From Synergistaceae bacterium (GTDB lineage: Bacteria; Synergistota; Synergistia; Synergistales; Synergistaceae): a stretch of 64,000 nt of DNA. Location of the stretch: positions 1-64,000 of the forward strand of contig JAITOY010000044.1 in assembly GCA_031289775.1 (NCBI GenBank). The letters run 5' to 3'. The position numbers and the translations under genes are program-made. Every line of letters starts with the position of its first letter. Within the stretch, counting starts at the first letter, position 1. The notes under the pieces were generated by a model. It was not told where the DNA came from. It did not search any database and saw only the letters and a list, made by a program, of their open reading frames with translations. Below, one piece after another: positions 17,054-24,744 of the stretch.

Positions 17054-17577
17054 AGAGGCAACCCGGCGACTATCAGGGCGACTTCGTCCGAGAGCGACGC
17101 GGCGAGCTGGTTCGCTCTCCCCTGCGTGTCGCGGAACCTTCGCCCCAAAAGATATGGGGGAACGAGGCCAAAACCGACCTCGTTGCTCACGACAACAAGT
17201 CTCTTCCCGGAGTCAGCGGCGGAGGTAAAAATCCTTTCAACGATAGTGAGTATGTCACGCTCCCTTTCCATCCACGCGCCCTCGTCATCTCCCTCTGACT
17301 CGGGCGTCGAAAGGAAAAGCCTCGTAAGACACATTGTGAGGCAATCGAGGAGCAGGAGACCCTCCATCCCGGCTATGTCTTCCGGCAGGGACGCGACGTC
17401 GCCCTCCCACGTGCGCCAGGAGGCCGGACGCCGGCTTTTGTGAATTTTTATCCGCGCCTCCATCTCGAGATCCCTGGAGTCGGCCGTCGCTATATACGTG
17501 ACGGACTCGCCAAGCGCGAGACGCTCCGCGAACGAGCTCTTCCCGCTCCTGGCGCCGCCCAGAACAAGTGTGATCAA
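17029..17577 (-). CDS. cobU: Adenosylcobinamide kinase / adenosylcobinamide-phosphate guanylyltransferase
   Basis: CobU phosphorylates adenosylcobinamide and then adds GMP. The 182-residue protein begins with the P-loop LVLGGARSGKSSFAE, followed by YIATADSRDLEMEARI-HKSRRPASWRTWE, which contains the guanylylated histidine (HK-SRP), and LLLDCLTMCLTRL. I chose TTG 17577, right before the P-loop strand as usual for the family; an upstream in-frame start at 17658 would add an unlike sequence encoded by the leader palindrome region. The next gene cobS overlaps it. Confidence 0.92.
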   Translation of the reverse strand: MITLVLGGARSGKSSFAERLALGESVTYIATADSRDLEMEARIKIHKSRRPASWRTWEGDVASLPEDIAGMEGLLLLDCLTMCLTRLFLSTPESEGDDEGAWMERERDILTIVERIFTSAADSGKRLVVVSNEVGFGLVPPYLLGRRFRDTQGRANQLAASLSDEVALIVAGLPLWLKGGAA

Positions 17578-17655
17578 ATGAGCGCACCACCCGGAAAAAA
17601 AAATTTTAACCTCCGCAGGAGTATAGCACTTGCGCCCGGCCGAAGGACGCTCCCA

Positions 17656-17692
17656 CACGAAGAACCGGGTTCACTGAACCCGGTTCTTCGTG
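17656..17692. repeat. 37-nt perfect palindrome in the cobU leader
   Basis: Two 18-nt arms (CACGAAGAACCGGGTTCA and its exact complement) are separated by one base. It lies between the leader terminator and the cobU start. No T-run follows on either strand, so it is not a standard terminator; in RNA it would form a very stable stem. Role unknown. Confidence 0.7.
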
Positions 17693-17746
17693 AAGAGAAG
17701 AGTTATGGAGGCGCCTCAAACATCGTCGGTGGGCGACGTAGAAGCC

Positions 17747-17778
17747 AAAAAATAATGGGGAGCCGCACAAGGCTCCCC
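17747..17778 (-). terminator. Intrinsic terminator between the cobalamin riboswitch and cobU
   Basis: On the minus strand GGGGAGCC, loop TTGTGC, GGCTCCCC is followed by ATTATTTTTT. Its place 65-70 nt after the riboswitch B12 box and before cobU makes it the probable switch-controlled terminator that stops transcription when adenosylcobalamin is bound. Confidence 0.8.
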
Positions 17779-17844
17779 AAAATAATCCATCGATCAGGAT
17801 AAAAGGAGACGTCCATCGTGCCCGCGCACTGCCGCCAAACTTCC

Positions 17845-18009
17845 TCGGATCCGGTCTCCTGGCTCTCGTTCCTCCTACTCCCGCGCCTTCCCGTTCATTC
17901 GCGTATCGAACAGTGGCTTTTGCGGTTTCGTCCCGATTACAGTGGCGGGGCCGCTCCGGCATCTAACCGGATTCCCATTTTACCCAAGGATGCTCCCTAT
18001 TCATTTGTA
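17845..18009 (-). ncRNA. Cobalamin riboswitch
   Basis: On the minus strand the leader contains the conserved elements of the AdoCbl aptamer in order: GGGAATCCGGTTAGATGCCGG, GAGCGGCCCCGCCACTGTAA, and the B12 box GAGCCAGGAGACCGG (17852-17867). The 5' part GGGAGCATCCTTGGG fits the P2/P3 region. It starts about 7 nt after a consensus promoter and is followed by an intrinsic terminator and then cobU-cobS, the expected target genes. Bound cobalamin should favour termination. Confidence 0.92.
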
Positions 18010-18015
18010 GCAAGG

Positions 18016-18044
18016 ATATTACACTCTCGGAATCCCTTTGTCAA
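18016..18044 (-). promoter_or_regulatory. Promoter of the riboswitch-cobU-cobS transcript
   Basis: On the minus strand TTGACA (18039-18044), a 17-bp spacer and TAATAT (18016-18021). Transcription would begin near 18009, just before the aptamer. Confidence 0.75.
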
Positions 18045-18200
18045 TACCAAAATATTCCAATATAATGGTCGGGCGCGGCAATGACACCCAACTTGGAATT
18101 TTATTATAGGTGCAAAACAACTAAAATTAAATACCGCAGATGCCTGTTTACATATCTGGCAAATAATATAAAATATTCAAAAAATCTGGAGGTGCTAAGT

Positions 18201-19352
18201 TTGAAGAAATTTATTCTGTCACTCGCGCTCATATTGGTTTTGGCCGGTTGTTTCGCCGCGTCGGCCGCGACGCCCATCAAGGTCGGCTACCTGGCCGCCC
18301 TCACGGGCGACTACGCCGCTTATGGGCAGACTGAGGTCAACATGGCAAAACTCGTCGTAGATGACGTCAACGCGGCGGGTGGGGTGCTAGGCCGCCCGAT
18401 CGAGCTCGTGCTGTACGACACGAAAACGCGCAACGAGGACGCCGTGAACGCAGTCCGCCGCATGATAGAAAACGACAAGGTCGTCGCCATAATCGGGGCG
18501 AACTCGAGCGGCATAAACATCGCGACCGCCCCGATAGTCGACAGGGGCAAGACTCCGCAGATATCCACGGTCGGCACGAACCCGCTCGTCACGGTGGACG
18601 ACGCCGGCAAAGTCCGCCCATATTCGTTCCGCATCTGCTTCACGGATCCGTACCAGGGGGCGCTCGGCGCCGACCTCGCTTGGACGACGCTCGGGAAGGA
18701 CAAGGCCGCTGTGCTCTACAACGTCGGGTCCGACTACGCGCATGGGCTTCGTGAGTTTTTCGTCAAGAGCTACGTGAATCTCGGCGGAAAGATCGTTGCC
18801 GATGAGGGCTACCGTGAGACGGACGTTGACTTCCGCGCCCAGCTCACGTCGATCAGGAACAGCGGCGCGAACATACTCTTTCTCCCTGGCATGGGCAAGG
18901 ACATGGCGCTCATCATAAAGCAAGCAACCGAGCTCGGCTTCACGGACATGGCCATAATCGGCGGCGACGGCTACGGCGAGTTCATGAACGAAATAGCGGG
19001 CGAAACGATGAAAGACACGTACTGGATCAACCACACGTACCTCGAGGATCCTGGCATGGCGCCTATCTTCGCGCGCTACAAAGAGGTCTACAAGGACGAC
19101 TGCAAAGAGTTCGTCAATGGGACGATGGCCTACGACGCCGCGCATTGGCTGATCGACGCGATCAACCGCGCCGGCGTCGCCGAAGGGCCCGCCATAGCGA
19201 AGGCGCTGGAGGAGACGAAAGGCCTGAAGCTGAACCACGCCATCCTCACAATCGACCCGGCCACACACAACCCCCTCAACAAAGCCGGGATCATCCTGAA
19301 GGTTGGAGACGACTTGAAGGCGAAATTTTTCCAGAAGGTCGAGCCTAAATAA
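18201..19352 (+). CDS. livJ: Branched-chain amino-acid ABC transporter substrate-binding protein
   Basis: This 383-residue periplasmic binding protein (type I fold, LivJ/LivK family) delivers its ligand to LivHM. The start is TTG 18201 with GGAGGTG 6 nt upstream; an upstream in-frame ATG has no ribosome-binding site and encodes unrelated leader sequence. The signal peptide ends in a lipobox-like LAGC (Cys17), although a normal cleavage after ASA is also possible. The family start PIKVGYLAALTGDYAAYGQ and VLYDTKTRNEDAVNAVRR are clear. It is followed by a hairpin and then livH. Confidence 0.92.
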   Translation: MKKFILSLALILVLAGCFAASAATPIKVGYLAALTGDYAAYGQTEVNMAKLVVDDVNAAGGVLGRPIELVLYDTKTRNEDAVNAVRRMIENDKVVAIIGANSSGINIATAPIVDRGKTPQISTVGTNPLVTVDDAGKVRPYSFRICFTDPYQGALGADLAWTTLGKDKAAVLYNVGSDYAHGLREFFVKSYVNLGGKIVADEGYRETDVDFRAQLTSIRNSGANILFLPGMGKDMALIIKQATELGFTDMAIIGGDGYGEFMNEIAGETMKDTYWINHTYLEDPGMAPIFARYKEVYKDDCKEFVNGTMAYDAAHWLIDAINRAGVAEGPAIAKALEETKGLKLNHAILTIDPATHNPLNKAGIILKVGDDLKAKFFQKVEPK

Positions 19353-19374
19353 ACATAACTTAAAATTACTACGG

Positions 19375-19403
19375 ATCCGCAGGGCGTTTCAAGCCCTGCG
19401 GAT
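19375..19403 (+). terminator. livJ-livH intergenic hairpin (transcript-processing or partial terminator)
   Basis: A perfect 11-bp stem (ATCCGCAGGGC/GCCCTGCGGAT) with a 7-nt loop follows the livJ stop, with only TTGCTTG after it. Such stems between a binding protein and its permease commonly protect the upstream mRNA or reduce read-through. Confidence 0.6.
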
Positions 19404-19432
19404 TTGCTTGATTGAAGGTTGAGGTGTTCTCC

Positions 19433-20314
19433 TTGGGTACGATCATTCAGCAGATCATAAATGGCCTTTCACTCGGCTCGATCTACGCGCTCATAGCGGT
19501 CGGTTACTCCCTCGTCTACTCCATATTGCTCTTCTCGAACTTCGCGCACGGCGGTTTCCTCGTCATCGGCGGTTATATCTGCTATTACCTGCTCCGCACT
19601 CTCGAACTCAACATCTGGTTCGCCTCGCTCGGAGCTCTCATAGGCGCCGGACTCGCCGCCGTGTTGGTCGAGTATCTGGCGTACAAGCCAATCCGCGAGC
19701 GCACGCCTGTCACGCTCTACATGCTGATAGCCTCCATGGGCATGAGCATCGTCATCGAGAACATATTCGTAGTGACGATCGGCGGCCGCTTCAGGGCGCT
19801 GCCTCCGATCATCCCGGCTCAGACCCTCGACATATTCGGACTTGCGACGACGAGCGCGTTCGACCTGCTGTCACTCGCCACGGCGGTCGTTTTCCTCGTG
19901 GGGCTTCAGGTGTTCCTTTCGAAAACGAAGTGGGGGCTCGCGGTTCGCGCCGCTTCGTACAACCTGAAGACGGCGGGGCTGATGGGGGTCAACGTAAACA
20001 AACTAATATCCATAGTATTTTTCGTGGCCGGCCTGTTGGCGGCGATCGGCGGGATATTCCTCTCCGTGCGCTACACTCTGTATCCACAGCTGGGCGCGAT
20101 AACGACAAAGGCGTTCGTGGCCGCTGTCATAGGCGGACTCGGCTCCCTCCCCGGCGCGGTTGTGGGGAGCCTCATACTCGGCCTGGCCGAGATGCTCGCG
20201 GCTGGTTTCATATCGAGCCAGTTCCGCGACCTCATAGTTTTCGCTCTCCTCATAATCACCCTCATCTTTCGCCCGACCGGGCTTTTCGGCAAGTCCGTGG
20301 GCGAGAAAGTGTAG
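19433..20314 (+). CDS. livH: Branched-chain amino-acid ABC transporter permease LivH
   Basis: This 293-residue membrane permease has about eight hydrophobic helices. It starts with the family sequence GTIIQQIINGLSLGSIYALI and contains LLFSNFAHGGFLVIGGY, typical of LivH, with an EAA-like loop near AASYNLKTAGLMGVNVNKL. I chose TTG 19433, which has GAGGTG 6 nt upstream; the TTG at 19412 has none. It is followed by livM after 10 bp. Confidence 0.94.
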   Translation: MGTIIQQIINGLSLGSIYALIAVGYSLVYSILLFSNFAHGGFLVIGGYICYYLLRTLELNIWFASLGALIGAGLAAVLVEYLAYKPIRERTPVTLYMLIASMGMSIVIENIFVVTIGGRFRALPPIIPAQTLDIFGLATTSAFDLLSLATAVVFLVGLQVFLSKTKWGLAVRAASYNLKTAGLMGVNVNKLISIVFFVAGLLAAIGGIFLSVRYTLYPQLGAITTKAFVAAVIGGLGSLPGAVVGSLILGLAEMLAAGFISSQFRDLIVFALLIITLIFRPTGLFGKSVGEKV

Positions 20315-20324
20315 GCGGTACGTC

Positions 20325-21203
20325 ATGGGAGGCTATACAACCGGCATTGTCACCCTGCTCGCCATAAACTGCATCGCCGCTCTCGGGGTTTCGCTTTTCA
20401 CGGGTTTCACCGGGATATTCACGCTCGGGCACGCCGGCTACATGGCCATAGGCGCTTACACAACGACCATTCTCACAATCCAGCATAGCGTACACTGGCT
20501 CCCGGCCATCGTCGCCGGCGGGCTGTCCGCGATGGTCATAGCGTACCTGATAGGCCTTCCGACGCTGAAGCTCGTCGGCGACTATTACACCATAGCGTCA
20601 CTCGGTCTCGGCGAGGCGATAAGGCTCATCATCGAGAACTGGAACAGCGTCACGCGCGGCGCGCGCGGCTACCCCGGAATCGACAACTTCACGACCATGC
20701 CGGTAGCTCTCGGGTTTCTGGTCGTCATGGCGATCGGCATGTTTTTCCTCGTGAACAGCAACTATGGGCGGGCATTCAAGGCCTGTCGCGACGACTACGT
20801 CGCCGCGTCCCTTCTCGGCTTCCACACCGCGAGGTACAGGGTGCAGAGCCTCGCGATATCCGGCTTCTACTGCGGCGTCTCGGGGGCGCTCCTCGCCGGA
20901 TTCATGTCCTTCATCCAGCCTGTGATGTTCGACATGACAAAATCGACTGAGCTCGTCTCCGTCGTTGTTTTCGGCGGACTCGGCTCCATGAGCGGCTGCC
21001 TGCTTGGGACTACAGTCCTGACGCTCGTGACCGAGCTGTTCCGGGGAATATCGCAGTACCGAATGCTCATATACGGCCTCGTCCTGGTTCTCGTGATGGT
21101 TCTGCGTCCCGAGGGAATAATGGGGACGAGCGAGATCACCCCCAGCTTCGTGAAAGGCATTTTCGCACGTATAGCCGCCAGACGGCGGATTGGAGGCGTC
21201 TGA
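20325..21203 (+). CDS. livM: Branched-chain amino-acid ABC transporter permease LivM
   Basis: This 292-residue second permease is shorter than E. coli LivM but typical for Gram-negative anaerobes. Conserved stretches are FTGIFTLGHAGYMAIGAYT and the cytoplasmic loop NSNYGRAFKACRDDYVAASLLG, which contacts the ATPases. The end, GLVLVLVMVLRPEGIMGTSE, is characteristic. It begins 10 bp after livH and is 4 bp from livG. Confidence 0.94.
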   Translation: MGGYTTGIVTLLAINCIAALGVSLFTGFTGIFTLGHAGYMAIGAYTTTILTIQHSVHWLPAIVAGGLSAMVIAYLIGLPTLKLVGDYYTIASLGLGEAIRLIIENWNSVTRGARGYPGIDNFTTMPVALGFLVVMAIGMFFLVNSNYGRAFKACRDDYVAASLLGFHTARYRVQSLAISGFYCGVSGALLAGFMSFIQPVMFDMTKSTELVSVVVFGGLGSMSGCLLGTTVLTLVTELFRGISQYRMLIYGLVLVLVMVLRPEGIMGTSEITPSFVKGIFARIAARRRIGGV

Positions 21204-21207
21204 CGCG

Positions 21208-21975
21208 ATGGGCGTCCTGCTCGAACTTAAAAATGTCATGAAATCTTTCGGGGGCATACAGGCCGTGAGCGACATGAGCTTCGTCGTCCACGCGGGCGAG
21301 CTCGCCGGCCTCATCGGCCCTAACGGGGCCGGTAAAACGACGATATTCAACCTGATCACCGGCGTCTACGACGTATCGAGCGGCAACATCGAATACGCCG
21401 GAAAAAGCATAAACCGGCTGAAGACGTATGAGGTCGTCGCCCTCGGCGTGGCGCGCACGTTCCAGAATTTGCGCCTGTTCGCGGCGTCGTCCGTTCTCGA
21501 AAACGTCATGACGGCCGCGCAGCAGCACCACAGGTACAGCTTCATCGAGGCGATCAGCCATGTTGGCCGCTGGCGGGCCATGGAGCGCGCGACGAGGCAG
21601 GAGAGCATGGAGCTCTTGGAGCGAGTCGGGCTCGCCGACCGCGCCGGTCAGGCCGCCGGGACTCTCCCATACGGACTCCAGCGGAGGCTGGAGATAGCGA
21701 GGGCCATATCCCTCGGCCCGAAGCTTCTGCTTCTCGACGAGCCGGCCGCTGGGATGAACGCGGAAGAGGTCGGGCAGTTGAACGAGCTGATCCAGAACAT
21801 CCACAGGGACTTCAAGCTGACGATACTCCTCATAGAGCACCACATGGACGTCATAATGGCTATCTGTCCGCACATAGTCTGCATGAACTTCGGCGCGAAG
21901 ATCGCCGAGGGCTCGCCGGAGGAGATACAAAGCCATCCTGAGGTTCTGAAGGCCTACCTCGGGGAGGAGGATTGA
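21208..21975 (+). CDS. livG: Branched-chain amino-acid ABC transporter ATP-binding protein LivG
   Basis: This 255-residue ATPase has Walker A GPNGAGKTT, a signature LPYGLQRRLEIARA, Walker B LLLLDEPAAGMN and an H-loop LLIEHHMDVIM. It carries the LivG-type C-terminal end ILSHPEVL-like (EIQSHPEVLKAYLGEED). The start ATG 21208 has GGAGG upstream within the end of livM; a TTG at 21190 is less likely. Confidence 0.95.
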   Translation: MGVLLELKNVMKSFGGIQAVSDMSFVVHAGELAGLIGPNGAGKTTIFNLITGVYDVSSGNIEYAGKSINRLKTYEVVALGVARTFQNLRLFAASSVLENVMTAAQQHHRYSFIEAISHVGRWRAMERATRQESMELLERVGLADRAGQAAGTLPYGLQRRLEIARAISLGPKLLLLDEPAAGMNAEEVGQLNELIQNIHRDFKLTILLIEHHMDVIMAICPHIVCMNFGAKIAEGSPEEIQSHPEVLKAYLGEED

Positions 21976-21977
21976 AA

Positions 21978-22760
21978 ATGCCGGAAGAAACAGCGACAAC
22001 AACCGCGGATCATAAGACCGGGGGCAAACCCCTCCTCTCCGTCACGAGCCTATCCGTAAACTACGGCGCGATCAGGGCGCTGAAAGGCGCCGACCTCGAC
22101 GTCTGCCAGGGGGAGATAGTGGCGGTGATCGGGGCGAACGGCGCCGGAAAGTCGACGCTCATGAGCGCGATAATGGGCGACGTGCCGCGCGCGGGCGGCA
22201 GCATATCCCTCGAAGGCGCGCCGCTCCCGAAAAAAAGCTTTCAGGTCGTCGCGTCCGGCGTCAGCCTCTCTCCGGAGGGCAGAAAGGTGTTCGCGCCGCT
22301 CACCGTCCGAGAGAACCTCGAGATGGGCGCGTTTCCCCTGCGTCACAAAAGCGACGTCGCGGAGCAGATGGCGAAGGTCTACAGCCTTTTCCCCCGCCTC
22401 GAGGAGCGAGAGAACCAGTACGCCGGCACGCTCTCCGGCGGCGAGCAGCAGATGCTCGCCATAAGCCGCGCGCTCATGGCCCGCCCGAGGGTTCTTCTGC
22501 TCGACGAGCCGTCGCTCGGCCTCGCGCCCATCATAATCAACGAGATATTCAAAGAGCTCACAGAGATAAACCGCGTGATGGGCATGACGATGCTGATCGT
22601 CGAGCAGAACGCCCGAAAGGCGCTGCTGCTCTCCCACAGGGCTTACGTGCTCCAGACGGGCGAGATAACAATGAGCGGAGACTCCAAGGAACTGCTCCGC
22701 AACCCTGTGATCGAAGCCGCATACCTCGGCGCCGGCGGCAACAAAGTTCGCGGGGTCTGA
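21978..22760 (+). CDS. livF: Branched-chain amino-acid ABC transporter ATP-binding protein LivF
   Basis: This 260-residue ATPase pairs with LivG. It has Walker A GANGAGKST, signature LSGGEQQMLAISRAL, Walker B LLLDEPSLGLAP and switch IVEQNARKAL. The N-terminal 20 residues before SVTSLSVNYG are a variable extension. ATG 21978 follows GGGGAGGAGG with good spacing. It is the last gene of the operon; no clear terminator follows. Confidence 0.95.
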   Translation: MPEETATTTADHKTGGKPLLSVTSLSVNYGAIRALKGADLDVCQGEIVAVIGANGAGKSTLMSAIMGDVPRAGGSISLEGAPLPKKSFQVVASGVSLSPEGRKVFAPLTVRENLEMGAFPLRHKSDVAEQMAKVYSLFPRLEERENQYAGTLSGGEQQMLAISRALMARPRVLLLDEPSLGLAPIIINEIFKELTEINRVMGMTMLIVEQNARKALLLSHRAYVLQTGEITMSGDSKELLRNPVIEAAYLGAGGNKVRGV

Positions 22761-22891
22761 AGCCAGGGCGAAAAACTTGGGGCGCAGCCCGGACGCGGCC
22801 ATAAATTTGTCTCATCATACTACGCGCGCGATGCCGGGCTGCCGGCGTCGCGCGCCCAAGGCAGCCTTACGGCCATGTTTATTTTTTGTTC

Positions 22892-22920
22892 TTTTCATCG
22901 CGCCAATTTGGGGTTATTAT
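22892..22920 (+). promoter_or_regulatory. Candidate promoter of the Synergist-CTERM surface protein gene
   Basis: TTTTCA (22892-22897), a 17-bp spacer and TATTAT (22915-22920) lie about 34 bp before the ATG at 22954, with AAGGAGG in between. Confidence 0.45.
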
Positions 22921-22953
22921 GACCATTACCCTTTGAAGGAGGTATTTTATGTT

Positions 22954-24558
22954 ATGAAGAGGATTCTATCTTTGAAAAACCTGACGCGCCTGCCGCTTGC
23001 CGCGGTAATTTTCGCCCTGGTCATGACCCTTGCGGACGCGCCTGCGGCCTGTGCGTCCGTTTCATTTTCCCCGATCAACCCGACGAACGGCAACATTCGG
23101 ACGTTTACAGAGAATGTGGATCTGCCCACTGATGTCTCGTTCGACTTCGCTCTTCCTACCGATGTCGACACTCTCAAAATAATAAAAGCGGATGAAACCG
23201 ACCTGTCGGATCTAGACGCGTTTCTTGCTTATGTCAATATCGAAGGATTGCTAGTTTCAGTCACCTCTCCCGATATCAGTACGGGAGAGGTGACGTTCGC
23301 CGGAAATTACCGTGGAGATTCGGTTCCTGATTTGGTTCCTTACACGTACAAGCTGAAGCTTCTGGGTTATGATAGCCTCGACCCGAGCACCTTAAAAGCC
23401 AGCGAGGACATCACGATCACGATCCGCCGCTACAGCGCGGAGGCGGGGCCGGCCAACCTGCCCATTAACAGCGCCGGCGACGTGTCTTACGGCATAACGT
23501 TCTTCGAGAACCTTCCGAATCGCGCCTCAGATGTTACGGGCACGCTGCCTGTCATCGACATAGTTCCAATCGCTCAGGCGCCTTGGGACAGCCTGCCCTG
23601 GAACGGCCTCACGATTAGCGTTTCGGCGGCGGACAAGCGGATAAACGTCTCCGGCAGGCCGGAAAGGGAGGCGATGAGCCCCATTTACAACCTCAAAGCG
23701 ACTGTCACTGATCCGCTCTCGTTGTCATGCGAGATTTTATTCGCTTTCCAAGTGAACGTCACGTCCGCTACCGAGGCGGAGCTCGAACGCCTCTACTTCG
23801 TCCCTGATGACCCGACATTCGAGTACCCGACAGGCGTAAACCTCACGGGCAAGACTATCGACTTCACGCCGGAGCCGCGCTATTTCAACTTCGACAACTA
23901 CGCTCTCACGGTCTTGCCCTCGACGTGGCGCGGCGCCACGTTTGGCCCCGCTCGCGTGAACGCCTCCGCCGCCCTCCCGGTAATCCGCGTCGAGGTCGCC
24001 GGCACATTGTCGGCCGCGGGCGAGGAGGATTTCAAGCTCGTTGCGACAAAAAAAACTGACGGCAGTGAGGTGACGGCGGACTTTCATGTCAAGGCCTCGC
24101 CGTACAGCCTCAACGGAAACGCCTTCAAGCCATCTGATTCCATCAAGATCGAGCTCGACGGGCATGGACGGTCCAGCCTCGCGACAGGCGAGCTCAACTA
24201 CATTCACTTCCCCTTCGCCGGGTCGATATCCGATATCACAGTAATATGCCGGGATCCGTGGGGAAGCCCCGTGACGCTGACCGACTACGACGGCAGGCCT
24301 TATTCGAACGCCGACAGCGGGTTTTACGCGTTCGAGTCCAGCAGCTCGATGGAGGTCTGGTTCATTCCGGCGTCGCGCGGCGCGTACACTTTCGACATTT
24401 ACTACAAGGGCTCGGACGGGCAGTTCCACCAGGAGAGCAGGACTCTCCCCTCTGACAACGCGGGCGACGGCGCGGGCGGCGCCGGCTGCGAGACCGGCGC
24501 CGGGTTCGTCGCGATCGCTTTGGCGGCGCTGGCCGCCGCGACGCTCCGCAAGCGCTGA
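22954..24558 (+). CDS. Secreted repeat-like surface protein with Synergist-CTERM tail
   Basis: This 534-residue protein has a signal peptide (MKRILSLKNLTRLPLAAVIF then an Ala-rich cleavage region near ACAS), a long beta-rich body of about 460 residues and a C-terminal sorting tail of the type glycine-rich linker, GAGC, hydrophobic stretch AGFVAIALAALAAATL, then RKR. This matches the Synergist-CTERM pattern, thought to be processed like other CTERM signals. The body has no recognised catalytic motif; it may consist of immunoglobulin-like or cadherin-like folds (e.g. ISVSAADKRINVSGRPE near residue 225). Codon use matches the neighbours. Function unknown beyond surface exposure. Confidence 0.75.
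   Translation: MKRILSLKNLTRLPLAAVIFALVMTLADAPAACASVSFSPINPTNGNIRTFTENVDLPTDVSFDFALPTDVDTLKIIKADETDLSDLDAFLAYVNIEGLLVSVTSPDISTGEVTFAGNYRGDSVPDLVPYTYKLKLLGYDSLDPSTLKASEDITITIRRYSAEAGPANLPINSAGDVSYGITFFENLPNRASDVTGTLPVIDIVPIAQAPWDSLPWNGLTISVSAADKRINVSGRPEREAMSPIYNLKATVTDPLSLSCEILFAFQVNVTSATEAELERLYFVPDDPTFEYPTGVNLTGKTIDFTPEPRYFNFDNYALTVLPSTWRGATFGPARVNASAALPVIRVEVAGTLSAAGEEDFKLVATKKTDGSEVTADFHVKASPYSLNGNAFKPSDSIKIELDGHGRSSLATGELNYIHFPFAGSISDITVICRDPWGSPVTLTDYDGRPYSNADSGFYAFESSSSMEVWFIPASRGAYTFDIYYKGSDGQFHQESRTLPSDNAGDGAGGAGCETGAGFVAIALAALAAATLRKR
23260..23294. repeat. Perfect inverted repeat inside the Synergist-CTERM gene
   Basis: 13-nt arms GTCACCTCTCCCG/CGGGAGAGGTGAC flank a 9-nt loop within the coding sequence (codons about 103-114). 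Confidence 0.6.
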
Positions 24559-24574
24559 TAACGACTCGCGGGAC

Positions 24575-24626
24575 AAAAAAGATCGGTAGAGCTGGAGCGG
24601 GGCCTAAAGCCCCGCTCCAGCTCTAC
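24575..24626 (-). terminator. Strong hairpin after htpG, probable intrinsic terminator
   Basis: A perfect 18-bp stem (24586-24603 with 24609-24626) and a 5-nt loop. Read on the minus strand it is followed, after CGATC, by TTTTTT. It lies about 120 bp beyond the htpG stop, between two convergent genes, so it may serve both. Confidence 0.6.
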
Positions 24627-24744
24627 GTAATGAGCGCGGGCATTTTCCGGCCGCGGATTAGCCAGTCAATGCCGGTCATTCACGTAGTGAGCCCGTAAGC
24701 CAATAGCTCGGCCGCGCGAATTGAGACAATTTCATAACCATGGT

